From Acidimicrobiia bacterium (lineage in GTDB: Bacteria; Actinomycetota; Acidimicrobiia; Acidimicrobiales; Aldehydirespiratoraceae): a DNA stretch of 64,000 nucleotides. The notes beneath the pieces were generated by a model. That model did no database searches and was not told the DNA's origin. It was given only the letters and a program-made list of their open reading frames with translations. A program made the position numbers and the translations under genes. Location of the stretch: NCBI GenBank assembly GCA_022821685.1, contig JAJEDD010000014.1, positions 173,604 through 237,603 on the forward strand. Reading direction: 5' to 3'. Below, piece by piece: positions 18,133 to 26,588 of this stretch; within the stretch, counting starts at the first letter, position 1; every line of letters begins with the position of its first letter.

Positions 18133-18990
18133 TCACATGATCAGGTGGTAGATCCGCTCCAGGTCGGAGAGCCCGCTGAACTGGATCGTGATCCGACCCC
18201 GGTTCTTGCCCAGCTTCACCGAGACCCGAGTGTCGAGTCGGGCCGAGAGAAGATCCTCGAGTTCGAGAATGCCCGCCTCGACCTCATCGTCGGCGGGCAC
18301 GGAGCCATTGTCGGGCGCGGCTTCCGGCACAGCATGCATGTCGGCCGCCTGGCGCTCCGCCTCCCGCACGGACAGGCTCTCTTGAATGATCAGCTCGGCC
18401 AGAGCCTGCTGAGCCGACTCATCTTCGAGGCTCAGCAGCGCACGGCCGTGGCCCGCCGAGAGATGCCCCTCGACCACGAGCCGCTGCACCGACGGAACCA
18501 GGTTCAGAAGCCTCACTGTGTTCGCCACCGCCGAGCGTGAACGACCGACCCGGGCCGCAACGTCCTCCTGGGTCAACCCGAAATCGTCCATCAGCTGGCG
18601 ATAGGCGGCCGCCTCTTCAAGTGCGTTCAGATCTTGGCGGTGTACGTTCTCCACGACAGCCGCTTCCAGCGCGTCCTTGTCGTCGGCGTTGCGCACCAGT
18701 GCGGGCACATTGCGCAGTCCAGCCCGCTGAGCCGCACGCCACCGCCGCTCTCCGGCAACAATTTCATAACCTTCTAATGCTTTTCGCACTATAACCGGCT
18801 GCACCACCCCCACTTCAGCTATCGAAGCCGCCAGCGAGGCCAGCGCCTCCTCGTCGAAGTGCTCCCTCGGCTGATAGGGATTCGGGACGATATGGCTGAT
18901 GTCGATCTCTCGAAAGGCCGACTCCTCCAGAGCCGCATCAGTGGGAATCAAGGCACCCAAACCCTTGCCCAAACCACTACGCCGTGCCAC
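18133..18990 (-). CDS. parB: Chromosome-partitioning protein ParB
   Basis: ParB (285 residues) loads at parS and spreads by CTP-dependent clamping. Seen are the N-terminal ParA-activating stretch RRSGLGKGLGALIP, the CTPase motifs NPYQPREHFDEEALASLAAS and EIVAGERRWRAAQRAGL, ENVHRQDLNALEEAAAYRQL, the helix-turn-helix TQEDVAARVGRSRSAVANTV, and a C-terminal dimerisation domain. GTG 18990 is chosen for its AGGAGGTG leader. This overlaps the end of parA by 14 bases. The longer open frame upstream is parA sequence in another frame. Confidence 0.96.
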   Translation of the reverse strand: MARRSGLGKGLGALIPTDAALEESAFREIDISHIVPNPYQPREHFDEEALASLAASIAEVGVVQPVIVRKALEGYEIVAGERRWRAAQRAGLRNVPALVRNADDKDALEAAVVENVHRQDLNALEEAAAYRQLMDDFGLTQEDVAARVGRSRSAVANTVRLLNLVPSVQRLVVEGHLSAGHGRALLSLEDESAQQALAELIIQESLSVREAERQAADMHAVPEAAPDNGSVPADDEVEAGILELEDLLSARLDTRVSVKLGKNRGRITIQFSGLSDLERIYHLIM

Positions 18991-19765
18991 GGAGCACCTC
19001 CTTTGCCAAGGCGCGAAATGCTCCTGCGCCCTTGGATGACGAATCGTAGAGAATGATCGGCTGACCGAACGACGGCGCCTCACTGAGCCGCACGGTGCGG
19101 GGCACAACCTGCCAGCAGACCCTGTCTCCGTAGTGGGCCCGAACCTCTCGAGCGACATCCCGTGAGAGGTTCGTGCGAGCGTCGTACATGGTGAGGAAGA
19201 GCCTTGTCAGCTCCAAGCCGGGATTGAGGCTGCGCTGCACCATCGCGATGTTCTTTACGAGCTGGGTCAATCCCTCCAGCGCAAAGTACTCGGTCTGGAC
19301 GGGCACGATGACCTCGTCGGCCGCGGTCAGGGCGTTGATGGTGAGCAACCCAAGCGAGGGCGGGCAGTCAATCACAATGAGGTCGTAGCTGGTGAGCGCG
19401 TCCTCCATGGCATCTCGGAGCCGTCGCTCTCGACTGAGCGCTGGAACCAGCTCGATCTCCGCTCCGGCTAGGTCGAGATTGGAGGGAACAATGTGCAGCC
19501 CCTTGATCATTGTGGGCTCAATGACCTCGTCCAGCTTGGCGTTCTGCAGCAAGACCTCGTAGATCGACCCTTCGAGGCTCCGCGGGTCCAAGCCGATGCC
19601 GGTGGTGGCGTTGGCCTGGGGGTCCAAGTCGACGATGAGCGCCTTGAGCCCATTCTCAGCGAAACAGGCCGAAAGGTTCACGGTCGCGGTCGTCTTGCCT
19701 ACCCCACCCTTCTGGTTGGCGACGGCAAAGACTCGGGCCCGACCTGCGTCAACCTGTCCCTTCAT
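18977..19765 (-). CDS. parA: Chromosome-partitioning ATPase ParA
   Basis: This Walker-type ATPase segregates ParB-parS complexes. Its deviant Walker A is ANQKGGVGKTTATVNLSACF, followed by LIVDLDPQANATTGIG, LIVIDCPPSLGLLTINALTA and VIVPVQTEYFALEGL. The late signature is VVPRTVRLSEAPSFGQPIIL. ATG 19765 is preferred, with AGAGG eight bases before it; ATG 19807 would add 14 residues. It overlaps parB and follows rsmG, the standard arrangement. Confidence 0.96.
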   Translation of the reverse strand: MKGQVDAGRARVFAVANQKGGVGKTTATVNLSACFAENGLKALIVDLDPQANATTGIGLDPRSLEGSIYEVLLQNAKLDEVIEPTMIKGLHIVPSNLDLAGAEIELVPALSRERRLRDAMEDALTSYDLIVIDCPPSLGLLTINALTAADEVIVPVQTEYFALEGLTQLVKNIAMVQRSLNPGLELTRLFLTMYDARTNLSRDVAREVRAHYGDRVCWQVVPRTVRLSEAPSFGQPIILYDSSSKGAGAFRALAKEVLRGTA

Positions 19766-19875
19766 GCTCACGACCTCTGCTTCTGGTTGGCTTCGGTACC
19801 GTTCCATACCGCCTTCAGGAAGTCAAGCACCACTTCTTTCGAGTCGGCAAACGAGCGAGCGGCGAAGGCTTGGTT

Positions 19876-20547
19876 TCATGTTTCACATGAAACATCTAGG
19901 GGAGCGCGGCTTCGGGCCGGGCGTCGGCGCGGCTGCTCCGGCGGAACCAGTCCTGAGCGAATGACAGAGAGATACTTCCCGTGTGCTGTCGTCCATCTTC
20001 CCGATATCTCGCAGCCGGTCCGGGCCGCTAACGGCAGCCGCTCCCAGTGTTGTTCCGTCGAGTCGGATATGGAAACGACCAGCGATCCGCCAACCTTCAA
20101 CAGCGGCAGCGCGCACTCCGCCAGTTCCGATGCCGGGCCAAATGAGCGTGCCACCGCCCCATCCAGCCTTCCTCGGCATTCCCCGCGGGCCATCTCGTCC
20201 ACCAGAGCGTGCTCCACCGTCACTCGCTCCCCGAGTTCCGCCGCCGAAACCGCCCGCTGCGCCATCTCGCACCGTCGCTCTCTCGCATCTACAAGCTGCC
20301 AGCGAGATCCGGGCAGCTCCAGAGCCAGGAATATTCCCAATGCACCGGCCCCGGTGCCACAATCCACGAACCGCCCCTCGGGCAGGGTCCGCCATTCATC
20401 CAGGATGTAGCCGCGTGCATGCCCGCGCAGCGTCTGGATTGAGGCGCTGCCCATCGCGCCGGCGACCCGGGCCGGTGCCCACGACCGATCCAGCCGCTCC
20501 AGAATGTCTGGATCGACTTCGTGCGAACGGGGCACCGTGCCCGTCAC
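19876..20547 (-). CDS. rsmG: 16S rRNA (guanine527-N7)-methyltransferase RsmG
   Basis: RsmG (GidB) methylates G527 of 16S rRNA using S-adenosylmethionine. The 223-residue protein has the SAM motif FVDCGTGAGALGIFLALELP, the second strand WQLVDARERRCEMAQRAV, and VARSFGPASELAECALPLLK. The SAM loop lacks the usual GFPG and is somewhat diverged, but the neighbourhood (jag-rsmG-parA-parB) is decisive. It starts at GTG 20547 with a weak leader. Its last codons and stop overlap the parS site. Confidence 0.9.
   Translation of the reverse strand: MTGTVPRSHEVDPDILERLDRSWAPARVAGAMGSASIQTLRGHARGYILDEWRTLPEGRFVDCGTGAGALGIFLALELPGSRWQLVDARERRCEMAQRAVSAAELGERVTVEHALVDEMARGECRGRLDGAVARSFGPASELAECALPLLKVGGSLVVSISDSTEQHWERLPLAARTGCEISGRWTTAHGKYLSVIRSGLVPPEQPRRRPARSRAPLDVSCET
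19879..19894. promoter_or_regulatory. parS: parS centromere site
   Basis: TGTTTCACATGAAACA differs by one base from the consensus TGTTTCACGTGAAACA. It lies next to parA and overlaps the 3' end and TGA of rsmG, a position typical of parS sites. The substitution is in the centre (CG to CA). Confidence 0.85.
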
Positions 20548-20560
20548 GTCACCGCGGGGT

Positions 20561-20664
20561 ATTCCCCGCTCTTGTCGCTGCGCTCACGGGCCGCCCAACC
20601 CCACCAACACAGCCAACGGCCTCGCCCGTATGGGCCGGAATCGCTCGCCTACTCGCTCGGCCCC
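20561..20664 (-). repeat. Interspersed repeat, full copy R2
   Basis: Read on the minus strand this runs GGCCGAGCGAGTAGGCGAGC, then GATTCCGGCCCATACGGGCG, then AGGCCGT, and ends GGCCCGTGAGCGCAGCGACA followed by AGAGCGGGGAA. It matches the copy at 28071 at both ends; the middle resembles the copy at 50379 (GGCTGTG ... GGGTTGGGC). It fills the gap between the jag stop and the rsmG start. Confidence 0.9.
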
Positions 20665-21531
20665 TTATTCGTCGTCTACAGGCTCGGACTCAATGGCGAC
20701 GATGATCACTCGGCGGTGGGGGTCTTCTCCCTCGCTTCGGCTCTCCACGCTGTCGATTTCAGCAATGGCATCGTGGACAATCTTGCGATCCATCCGGTTC
20801 ATCGGCTCGAGGGCGATCTCCGTTTGTGTCTCGACCGCCTCTTCGGCAACCTTGCGAGCGAAGGTCTCCAGCGCAGCGGCGCGGCGGGCCCGAACGCCGC
20901 CCATGTCCATGCGGATCTTGCCCTCTCTTGTAGTGCCACCCGAGCGCTGCAACACCGTTCTGACCAGTTCATCGATCGCCTGGGCAGTGCCGCCCCTCCG
21001 ACCGATCAGGACTCCGATGCCCTCTCCGTTGGCCTCGATTCGCATGATCCCGTTGTCCAGGTCGTGTCGCTTGAACGCGATGTCGATGCCCACCGTCTCC
21101 GCGACGCCTCCCACGAAGGATTCCGCCAGATCGGCTTGCTCCATGAGCGATGGGCCTCGATTTTGGTCAATTGTCATTGGTTTTGCATCCTCCTTCTTGG
21201 GACGGGCGCTGCGGCCTGCTTCTTGCGCTTTCTCGCGTTCAGGCTGTGGACGATCCTGTGCAGCAGAGTTCTTGCGTCGGGACCGGCCCGCAGAGTCCGG
21301 CGCAGCCCGTCTCGATGAGCCCGAGCGGCGGCCTCTGCTTTCTTTGGGCCGCACCGGGGTGGGCAGCACCCGCGCCCTCACCCGGGCCTCCTGCTTGACT
21401 CGCCCGAACAGCCCCATCTTCTCCTCTGAGAGGACCTCGAACTCGGCGTCCGAATCGTCAACGCCGAGATGGACTAATGCCTGCTCTTTGGCATTTTCCA
21501 CTGTTTTAGCTCTAATTTCCAGCCATTCCAT
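20665..21531 (-). CDS. jag: Jag/KhpB RNA-binding protein
   Basis: This RNA-binding protein (about 288 residues) is of the Jag_N-KH-R3H type, linked in other bacteria to cell elongation and small-RNA binding. The N-terminal Jag_N domain is WLEIRAKTVENAKEQALVHL. A long basic, low-complexity linker (about 60-120) follows. The KH domain has GVLIGRRGGTAQAIDELVRT, and the R3H domain has EPMNRMDRKIVHDAIAEI. ATG 21531 is chosen; TTG 21540 is an alternative. It follows yidC in the conserved order. Confidence 0.93.
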   Translation of the reverse strand: MEWLEIRAKTVENAKEQALVHLGVDDSDAEFEVLSEEKMGLFGRVKQEARVRARVLPTPVRPKESRGRRSGSSRRAAPDSAGRSRRKNSAAQDRPQPEREKAQEAGRSARPKKEDAKPMTIDQNRGPSLMEQADLAESFVGGVAETVGIDIAFKRHDLDNGIMRIEANGEGIGVLIGRRGGTAQAIDELVRTVLQRSGGTTREGKIRMDMGGVRARRAAALETFARKVAEEAVETQTEIALEPMNRMDRKIVHDAIAEIDSVESRSEGEDPHRRVIIVAIESEPVDDE

Positions 21532-21563
21532 CTCGACCAAACACTCCTTCGTGCGACGCGGGA

Positions 21564-22769
21564 TCAGCGCCTCTTCTTCTTGCTGCGGCTGCGGTTCTGG
21601 CTGGAGCCCGGCGGAGTGACTCGACCCCGGGAAGGCGCCTTCCCGGTGCGTCCTGACGTCGGCTTCCGGCCGGCAGCAGCCTTCTTGTTGCGGGCCGGTG
21701 CCTTGGCCGCGCCCTGAGTCCGTCCCCGGGCCGGCGCCTGAGTCCGCTTGCGAGTCGTCGTCTCGGTTCGTTTCCGCGACGGCGCCCGATTGCTTCGCGC
21801 CGGCGCCGACTTTGCGTCCCGTTTCGGCGTGGGCGCCCCCTTGCGCTCGGTGAGCGCCTTGGGCGAGCGCGCCTTGGCGTCGGTATCGTCGTCCTCGGCG
21901 GCGGCCCGCTGTTTGGCCACCTGGGCACCGAGCGAGTCCTCGCCCCGGTAGAAGGATCGGGTGATGTAGGCCTGCTGAGCGATCCGGACCAGGTTCGACA
22001 CGATGAAGTAGGTCACCACCGCGGCCGGCATCACGTATGAGAACACCGGCAGCATGTAGGGGATCAGCCTCATCATCATCTGCTGCTGCGGGGTGACCGC
22101 GCCGCTCTGGCGGCCCTGGATCTGGCGCTGCTGATAGAGGCTGGTCAGCAGCACGATGACCAGCATCACCAGATAGGGGAACGCCGACACGATGCTCTCG
22201 GAGATCACGTTGCTGGCGCTGCGGGACAGGTCGACCCCCAGCGTGACCATCTCAAGGTCAGCGCTCAAATCCTCATAGAGGTCGCTGTCGCGCGACAGGA
22301 AGTCCGGGTCGAACGGCAACTCGCCCCGGGCGATGGGGGTGGGGCCGTACTCGGGCACTGCGCCGGCCGCGCTGTCAACATAGCGCCGCGACGTGAATCC
22401 GAGCTGGGTTCCTATCTCGGTGGTCCGCCGGGTGAGCCCGTCCACCACGCGGTACATCACCAGGAAGATCGGGCCCTGCACCAGCATCGGGAGCAGACAC
22501 CCGACCGGGTTGAGCCCGTGCTCCTTGTAGTAGGCCATGGTGGCCTCGTTCATGGCCTGCCGGTCGCCCCTGTGCTGGTTCTGGAGCTTCTTCACCTCCG
22601 GCATGTGCTGCTGCATCTGCAGCATGTTGCGCGTCATCTTCAGCGTGAGCGGGGTTATCGCCACTACCGCGGTGAGCGTCAACAGGGCGATGGCCATGCC
22701 GTAGGACGGCACCAGGGAGTAGAACCAGGCGAGGACCGCGGTGACGACGTCGAACAGGGGATCAAGCAC
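21564..22769 (-). CDS. yidC: Membrane protein insertase YidC
   Basis: YidC (401 residues) inserts and folds inner-membrane proteins. Family signs are the first helix [20 protein letters not shown], the cytoplasmic hairpin [20 protein letters not shown] with [20 protein letters not shown], and the late TM pair around [15 protein letters not shown] and [19 protein letters not shown]. After residue ~290 a tail of about 110 residues follows, very rich in Lys, Arg, Ala, Pro and Thr. Such basic tails can contact ribosomes. The gene overlaps yidD. Confidence 0.96.
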   Translation of the reverse strand: MLDPLFDVVTAVLAWFYSLVPSYGMAIALLTLTAVVAITPLTLKMTRNMLQMQQHMPEVKKLQNQHRGDRQAMNEATMAYYKEHGLNPVGCLLPMLVQGPIFLVMYRVVDGLTRRTTEIGTQLGFTSRRYVDSAAGAVPEYGPTPIARGELPFDPDFLSRDSDLYEDLSADLEMVTLGVDLSRSASNVISESIVSAFPYLVMLVIVLLTSLYQQRQIQGRQSGAVTPQQQMMMRLIPYMLPVFSYVMPAAVVTYFIVSNLVRIAQQAYITRSFYRGEDSLGAQVAKQRAAAEDDDTDAKARSPKALTERKGAPTPKRDAKSAPARSNRAPSRKRTETTTRKRTQAPARGRTQGAAKAPARNKKAAAGRKPTSGRTGKAPSRGRVTPPGSSQNRSRSKKKRR

Positions 22770-23010
22770 CGGCCGTCCCCCTCACAGACCTGCGGCGATC
22801 GACTCCGGGAACAGGGTCCGAGCCCATGGACCCCCACGGATGGCAGCGGACCAGCCGGCGGGCGGCCAGCCACGCTCCCCGCACCGCGCCGTGGCGCTGA
22901 ACCGCCTCCAGCGCATACGCCGAGCACGACGGGTGGTAGCGACACGTCGGCAGACGCCCGATGCGGGCCAGCTGGTACTCCTCGATGGCGCGACAGACGA
23001 GCCTCCTCAT
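22762..23010 (-). CDS. yidD: Membrane protein insertion efficiency factor YidD
   Basis: This 82-residue protein has the YidD core: [20 protein letters not shown], then [20 protein letters not shown] and RLVRCHPWG. The conserved cysteines are present (CRYHPSCS and RCHPW). It overlaps rnpA upstream by ATGA and yidC downstream by 8 bases. Confidence 0.95.
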   Translation of the reverse strand: MRRLVCRAIEEYQLARIGRLPTCRYHPSCSAYALEAVQRHGAVRGAWLAARRLVRCHPWGSMGSDPVPGVDRRRSVRGTAGA

Positions 23011-23306
23011 CGCTGCACGTCCCCCAACAGCCCGATCATGGCCCCCCGCAGCTCAGCCGCGGACAGCGTTTCCAGCGAAGCGAAGATGCCGAGCCGGTAT
23101 TCCCCGCCTTCGAGCACCACCGCCCGGTCGCGCACCAGTTCGCGCAGCACCTCGCGCACACGGCGGCGGGCCCGATTGCGCACCACCGCAGTCCCCACCG
23201 ATCTCGGCACCGCGTACAGCACCCGCGGCGCACCTGGCCCGGCGCGATGAGACACCTTCAGGAGACCGATCCGGGCGCTGGTCGTGCTCGCGCTGGGGCT
23301 GCTCAC
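23007..23306 (-). CDS. rnpA: Ribonuclease P protein component, short N-terminus
   Basis: RnpA assists the P RNA in trimming the 5' ends of tRNAs. The core RNR motif is [20 protein letters not shown], followed by the strand [17 protein letters not shown]. At 99 residues it is short: the usual N-terminal LRRSRDF-like helix is missing, and the protein begins [20 protein letters not shown]. The ATG overlaps the rpmH stop (ATGA), leaving no room for extension without overlapping rpmH. Confidence 0.9.
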   Translation of the reverse strand: MSSPSASTTSARIGLLKVSHRAGPGAPRVLYAVPRSVGTAVVRNRARRRVREVLRELVRDRAVVLEGGEYRLGIFASLETLSAAELRGAMIGLLGDVQR

Positions 23307-23437
23307 GCGGCCAGTCGGCTTCGCCCCTTGCGGCGACGCGATCGCAGCACGGCCCGTCCGCCGCGTGTGGCCATCCTGGCCCGAAAACCGTGCTTCTTAT
23401 GTCTTTTGCGGATATTCGGCTGAAAGGTGCGCTTCAT
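23303..23437 (-). CDS. rpmH: 50S ribosomal protein L34
   Basis: L34 (44 residues) has the invariant sequence [20 protein letters not shown] and then [27 protein letters not shown] precedes the ATG at a good distance. It is the first gene of the minus-strand rpmH-rnpA-yidD-yidC-jag-rsmG-parAB run and is divergent from dnaA. Confidence 0.97.
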   Translation of the reverse strand: MKRTFQPNIRKRHKKHGFRARMATRGGRAVLRSRRRKGRSRLAA

Positions 23438-23821
23438 GAGATCCTCCCGGCGCGGGCACGCCACAAGACCCGCCGTCGGGGTCGATGCTGTGGATGAACG
23501 GCGGGTCTGCGTCCACCGTAGGGCTGACCCCGCGCCGCGACAACCATGCCGCCCGCCGAGCCGCGGCCCGGCCCGGCCCGGCCCGCAAACAAACCACATT
23601 ATTGTTATATATCTTACACAAAGGTAGTTAACCCGGCCGCAATCTAGTCTGAACTAGTTGTTTACCGGCCCTGCCGCGTACGACTTGCGGGCGGTGCGGA
23701 TGCTGCTACGTTCCGCAGGCCACTACCGCCATCTGGTCTGGGTCCGTTCCCCCTCCACCACGGACCATCGGACTCTCTTTCCACAACTGTGGACCAATCT
23801 GTGGAGAAAGGACGTCGAGAG
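23438..23821. other. oriC: rpmH-dnaA intergenic region, probable oriC
   Basis: This 384-base gene-free stretch separates divergent rpmH and dnaA. DnaA-box-like 9-mers are TGTGGATGA at 23489-23497 (minus TCATCCACA, 8 of 9), CTTTCCACA at 23777-23785 (7 of 9), TGTGGACCA at 23788-23796 (7 of 9) and TGTGGAGAA at 23800-23808 (8 of 9). Around 23583-23670 the sequence is strikingly AT-rich (ATTATTGTTATATATCTTAC), a candidate unwinding element. On the minus strand the same region offers a TATATAAC -10-like element for rpmH. The dnaA-dnaN spacer may also take part. Confidence 0.65.
23467..23507. repeat. Perfect inverted repeat in the rpmH leader
   Basis: GACCCGCCGT at 23467-23476 pairs with ACGGCGGGTC at 23498-23507, a perfect 10-bp stem with a 21-nt loop. 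It lies 30-70 bases upstream of the rpmH ATG and its loop contains a DnaA-box-like TGTGGATGA. It could be an mRNA leader structure or a DNA element of the origin. Confidence 0.6.
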
Positions 23822-25201
23822 GTGAACACCGACCCCGAAGCGGAGCGGATCTGGACCAGTTGCGCTCAAAGCATCCGCAGCCAAGTGAGCGATGCGGTCT
23901 GGAGAACCACCTTCAGCGGGGCCCGGGCCACCGCCTTCGATCAGGGCTCGCTCACCATCGTGGTGCCGACCAGCCTGCAGAAAGCCCGCATTGAGCGCCG
24001 CTATTTCAGTCTCCTCACCGACGCCCTTGACGAGACCGAGCCCGATCTGATGGTCCGCATCGAGATCGACCCGGACTGGGACGAGAGCGATGGCTTCGCA
24101 GCCGCACCGTCCAGCCAGGAGGCGGCGCTGCCCAGCGTCCATCAGGCCCCGGCTGCGATCGGCGCCGGCGCCGATCCAGGCGCCAACACTCGTCTGACCT
24201 TTGAGCAGTTCGTGACCGGCACCTCCAACCGTTTCTCGCACGCGGCCGCGCTGGCGGTGGCCGAGACCCCGGCCGGGCCCTACAACCCACTTCTCATTCA
24301 CGGCGACTCGGGCCTGGGCAAGACCCATCTGCTGCGGGCCATCGCCCACTACGTGAACGACCACTACCCGTCCTACAAGGTGCGCTACGTGACCAGCGAA
24401 ACCTTCCTCAACGAGTTTGTGCAGGCCATCCGCAACAGCACCCAGCCCGAGTTCAAGCAGGTGTACCGCAGCAACGACGTCCTGCTCGTCGACGACATCC
24501 AGTTCATGGAGGGCAAGGACGGTCTCCAGGAGGAATTCTTCCACACCTTCAACGACCTGCTGCAGAACGGCGCCCAGATAGTCCTGTCCTCCGACCGCTC
24601 CCCCGACGCGATGCCAACCCTCGAAGACCGGCTCCGCAGCCGGTTCAAGTCGGGCCTCATCACCGATATCCAGCCCCCCGATCTGGTGACCCGGCTGGCC
24701 ATTCTGGAGAAGAAGGCCGAATCGGCGGCCATCGCCATCCCCTCCGACGTGCTCTCGCTAATCGGTGAGAACGTCACCGACTCGATCCGCGAGCTCGAGG
24801 GCGCCCTCATCAAAGTCACCGCTTATGCCAACATCACCGGCCAGCAATGTTCCTACGAGCTCGCCAAGCGCGTGTTGGCCGACCTGATCGACAACACCGT
24901 CAAGGCGCCGGTGACCGTGCGGAGCATTCTCGAAGCAACCGCCGACCTCTTCGCATTCTCCGTCGAGCAGATCACCGGAGGCAGCCGGCGAAGGCCGCTG
25001 GTCGATGCCCGCCAGATCGCCATGTACGTCACCCGCAACATGACCGACCTGTCCTACCCCGAGATCGGCCGGGCCTTCGGCAACCGAGACCACACCACCG
25101 TCATCCACGCGGTGCGAAAGATCGAGCACCACATGACCGAGCGCAAGGAGATCTTCGACAAGGTCCACGACCTTCAGAAGCGGGTGGGGGAGATCTCGTG
25201 A
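23822..25201 (+). CDS. dnaA: Chromosomal replication initiator DnaA
   Basis: DnaA (459 residues) binds oriC and opens it. Domain I covers about 1-80, and a proline/alanine linker about 90-120. The AAA+ domain has Walker A HGDSGLGKTHLLRA (161-168) and Walker B LLVDDIQFMEGKDGLQEEFF (221 on), and ALIKVTAYANITGQ. Domain IV carries the DNA-binding signature LSYPEIGRAFGNRDHTTVIH. GTG 23822 is chosen because AAAGGA lies nine bases upstream and the first residues fit; TTG 23789 is not supported. Confidence 0.98.
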   Translation: MNTDPEAERIWTSCAQSIRSQVSDAVWRTTFSGARATAFDQGSLTIVVPTSLQKARIERRYFSLLTDALDETEPDLMVRIEIDPDWDESDGFAAAPSSQEAALPSVHQAPAAIGAGADPGANTRLTFEQFVTGTSNRFSHAAALAVAETPAGPYNPLLIHGDSGLGKTHLLRAIAHYVNDHYPSYKVRYVTSETFLNEFVQAIRNSTQPEFKQVYRSNDVLLVDDIQFMEGKDGLQEEFFHTFNDLLQNGAQIVLSSDRSPDAMPTLEDRLRSRFKSGLITDIQPPDLVTRLAILEKKAESAAIAIPSDVLSLIGENVTDSIRELEGALIKVTAYANITGQQCSYELAKRVLADLIDNTVKAPVTVRSILEATADLFAFSVEQITGGSRRRPLVDARQIAMYVTRNMTDLSYPEIGRAFGNRDHTTVIHAVRKIEHHMTERKEIFDKVHDLQKRVGEIS

Positions 25202-25439
25202 CCCGGACGCGGGGGAGAACCGTGGGGACGGCCGCCTCACAGGCTCTGGACGGCTGTGCCCAACTCCACCGCCATCCACATCCGCCCGGCGAGGTCGGTC
25301 GGGTCCACTGAATGGCACGGCAAACCTGGGCATATCGAAAGCAGCACGGGTACAAGGTTCGGTGACCCAAATCCCCAGTCCACAGTGCCTAGTGTCTCTA
25401 CAACCCTTTGAATCCAACTAGAGGAGAAGCAAGACAACC
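25202..25439. promoter_or_regulatory. dnaA-dnaN spacer
   Basis: These 238 bases contain weak DnaA-box-like cores (CCATCCACA at 25272-25280 and AGTCCACAG near 25375-25383) and a ribosome-binding GAGGAG before dnaN. In several actinobacteria oriC lies here. In this genome the boxes are fewer and the AT-rich stretch is on the other side of dnaA. It probably carries the dnaN promoter. Confidence 0.4.
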
Positions 25440-26576
25440 ATGGGCATGAAGTTCCGCTGCGAGCGAGACACCCTGCTGGAGGCGCTGACGGTGGCTGTAC
25501 GGGCTGCGGCCGGTGCCAGTTCGAGCCGGGCCGCCCTGACCGGGGCTCACCTTGACCTCTCCGAGGGCGTTCTCACGGTGACCGGCAGCGACCTCGATCT
25601 GACGCTGTCGGTCACCGCCGAGGTGCTGGGCACCGCCGGAGGAGCCGCGGTGACGCCGGCCCGGCTGCTCACTGACGTGGTGCGCGCTGTACCGGCCGGG
25701 GCCGTGGAGTTCTCGGTGACCGAGGGAGAGGCCACCATCATGGCCGGCTCGTCGGAGTTCTCGATCCGGCTGATTCCCGAGGAGGACTATCCGCAGTTGC
25801 CGTTCACTCAGGAGGGCAGCAGCGATGGCGGCGCGGCGGCGTTCAGTCCGGCGGTCACGTTCACCGGCTCCGAGTTCCGGGACGCTTTGAGCCAGGTAGT
25901 GCGGTCCGCGTCGTCGGACGACTCGCGGCCCATCCTCACCGGCGTGCTCATGGCCGCCGAGGACGAGGGCCGGCTGCGGCTGGTCTCTACCGACTCCTAC
26001 CGGCTGTCGGTGCGCGATCTCGCCGGGTCGTCCCTCCTTGGCGAGCACCAGAAGGTGCTGGTGCCGAGTCGCGCCCTGGGCGAGCTGCAGCGCCTGATCG
26101 CCGACTCTGACGAGGTGACCCTCAAGCTGGCCGAGCACTACGCCCAGTTCGTGGTGGGCAATGTGCAGCTGACCACCCGGCTCATTCCGGGAGACTTCCC
26201 CAACTATCAGGGGCTCATCCCCAGCGACCACCCCAACCGTCTGACCGCCAACCGCGAGCAGCTCTCGGAGGTGGTGCGGCGGGTGCGGCTGCTGGCCCAG
26301 GACTCCACTCCGATCCGGCTGGTCATGAGCGACGGCAACCTTGAGGTCATCGCCATCACCCACGACGTTGGCAAGGCCAACGAGTCGATGGAGGCCGCCT
26401 ACGTCGGCGAGGATCTGACCGTCGCCTTCAATCCGGCCTATCTCATCGACGGTATCGAGGCCACCACCGGCGAGGAGGTCACCCTTGAGACCGCCGATCC
26501 GGTCAAGCCTGCGCTGCTCCGCTCGGTGGGAGACGAGAACTTCCTCTACCTGTTGATGCCGGTGCGGGTGAGCTGA
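25440..26576 (+). CDS. dnaN: DNA polymerase III beta sliding clamp
   Basis: The clamp (378 residues) tethers Pol III to DNA. It shows the three-domain pattern: N-terminal MKFRCERDTLLEALTVAVRA, domain 2 beginning near FTGSEFRDALSQVVRSAS with SRPILTGVLM and LVSTDSYRLSVRDL, and domain 3 with TRLIPGDFPNYQGLIPSD. The C-terminus FLYLLMPVRVS is typical of the peptide-binding pocket. Starts at ATG 25440 or 25446 are both possible. Confidence 0.97.
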   Translation: MGMKFRCERDTLLEALTVAVRAAAGASSSRAALTGAHLDLSEGVLTVTGSDLDLTLSVTAEVLGTAGGAAVTPARLLTDVVRAVPAGAVEFSVTEGEATIMAGSSEFSIRLIPEEDYPQLPFTQEGSSDGGAAAFSPAVTFTGSEFRDALSQVVRSASSDDSRPILTGVLMAAEDEGRLRLVSTDSYRLSVRDLAGSSLLGEHQKVLVPSRALGELQRLIADSDEVTLKLAEHYAQFVVGNVQLTTRLIPGDFPNYQGLIPSDHPNRLTANREQLSEVVRRVRLLAQDSTPIRLVMSDGNLEVIAITHDVGKANESMEAAYVGEDLTVAFNPAYLIDGIEATTGEEVTLETADPVKPALLRSVGDENFLYLLMPVRVS

Positions 26577-26588
26577 CCGGCCCGAGGC

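Noticed and set aside
18991..19158. Longer N-terminus for ParB
   Set aside because: It overlaps parA in another frame and lacks homology. GTG 18990 has a strong ribosome-binding site and starts at the conserved RRSGLGKGLGALIP.
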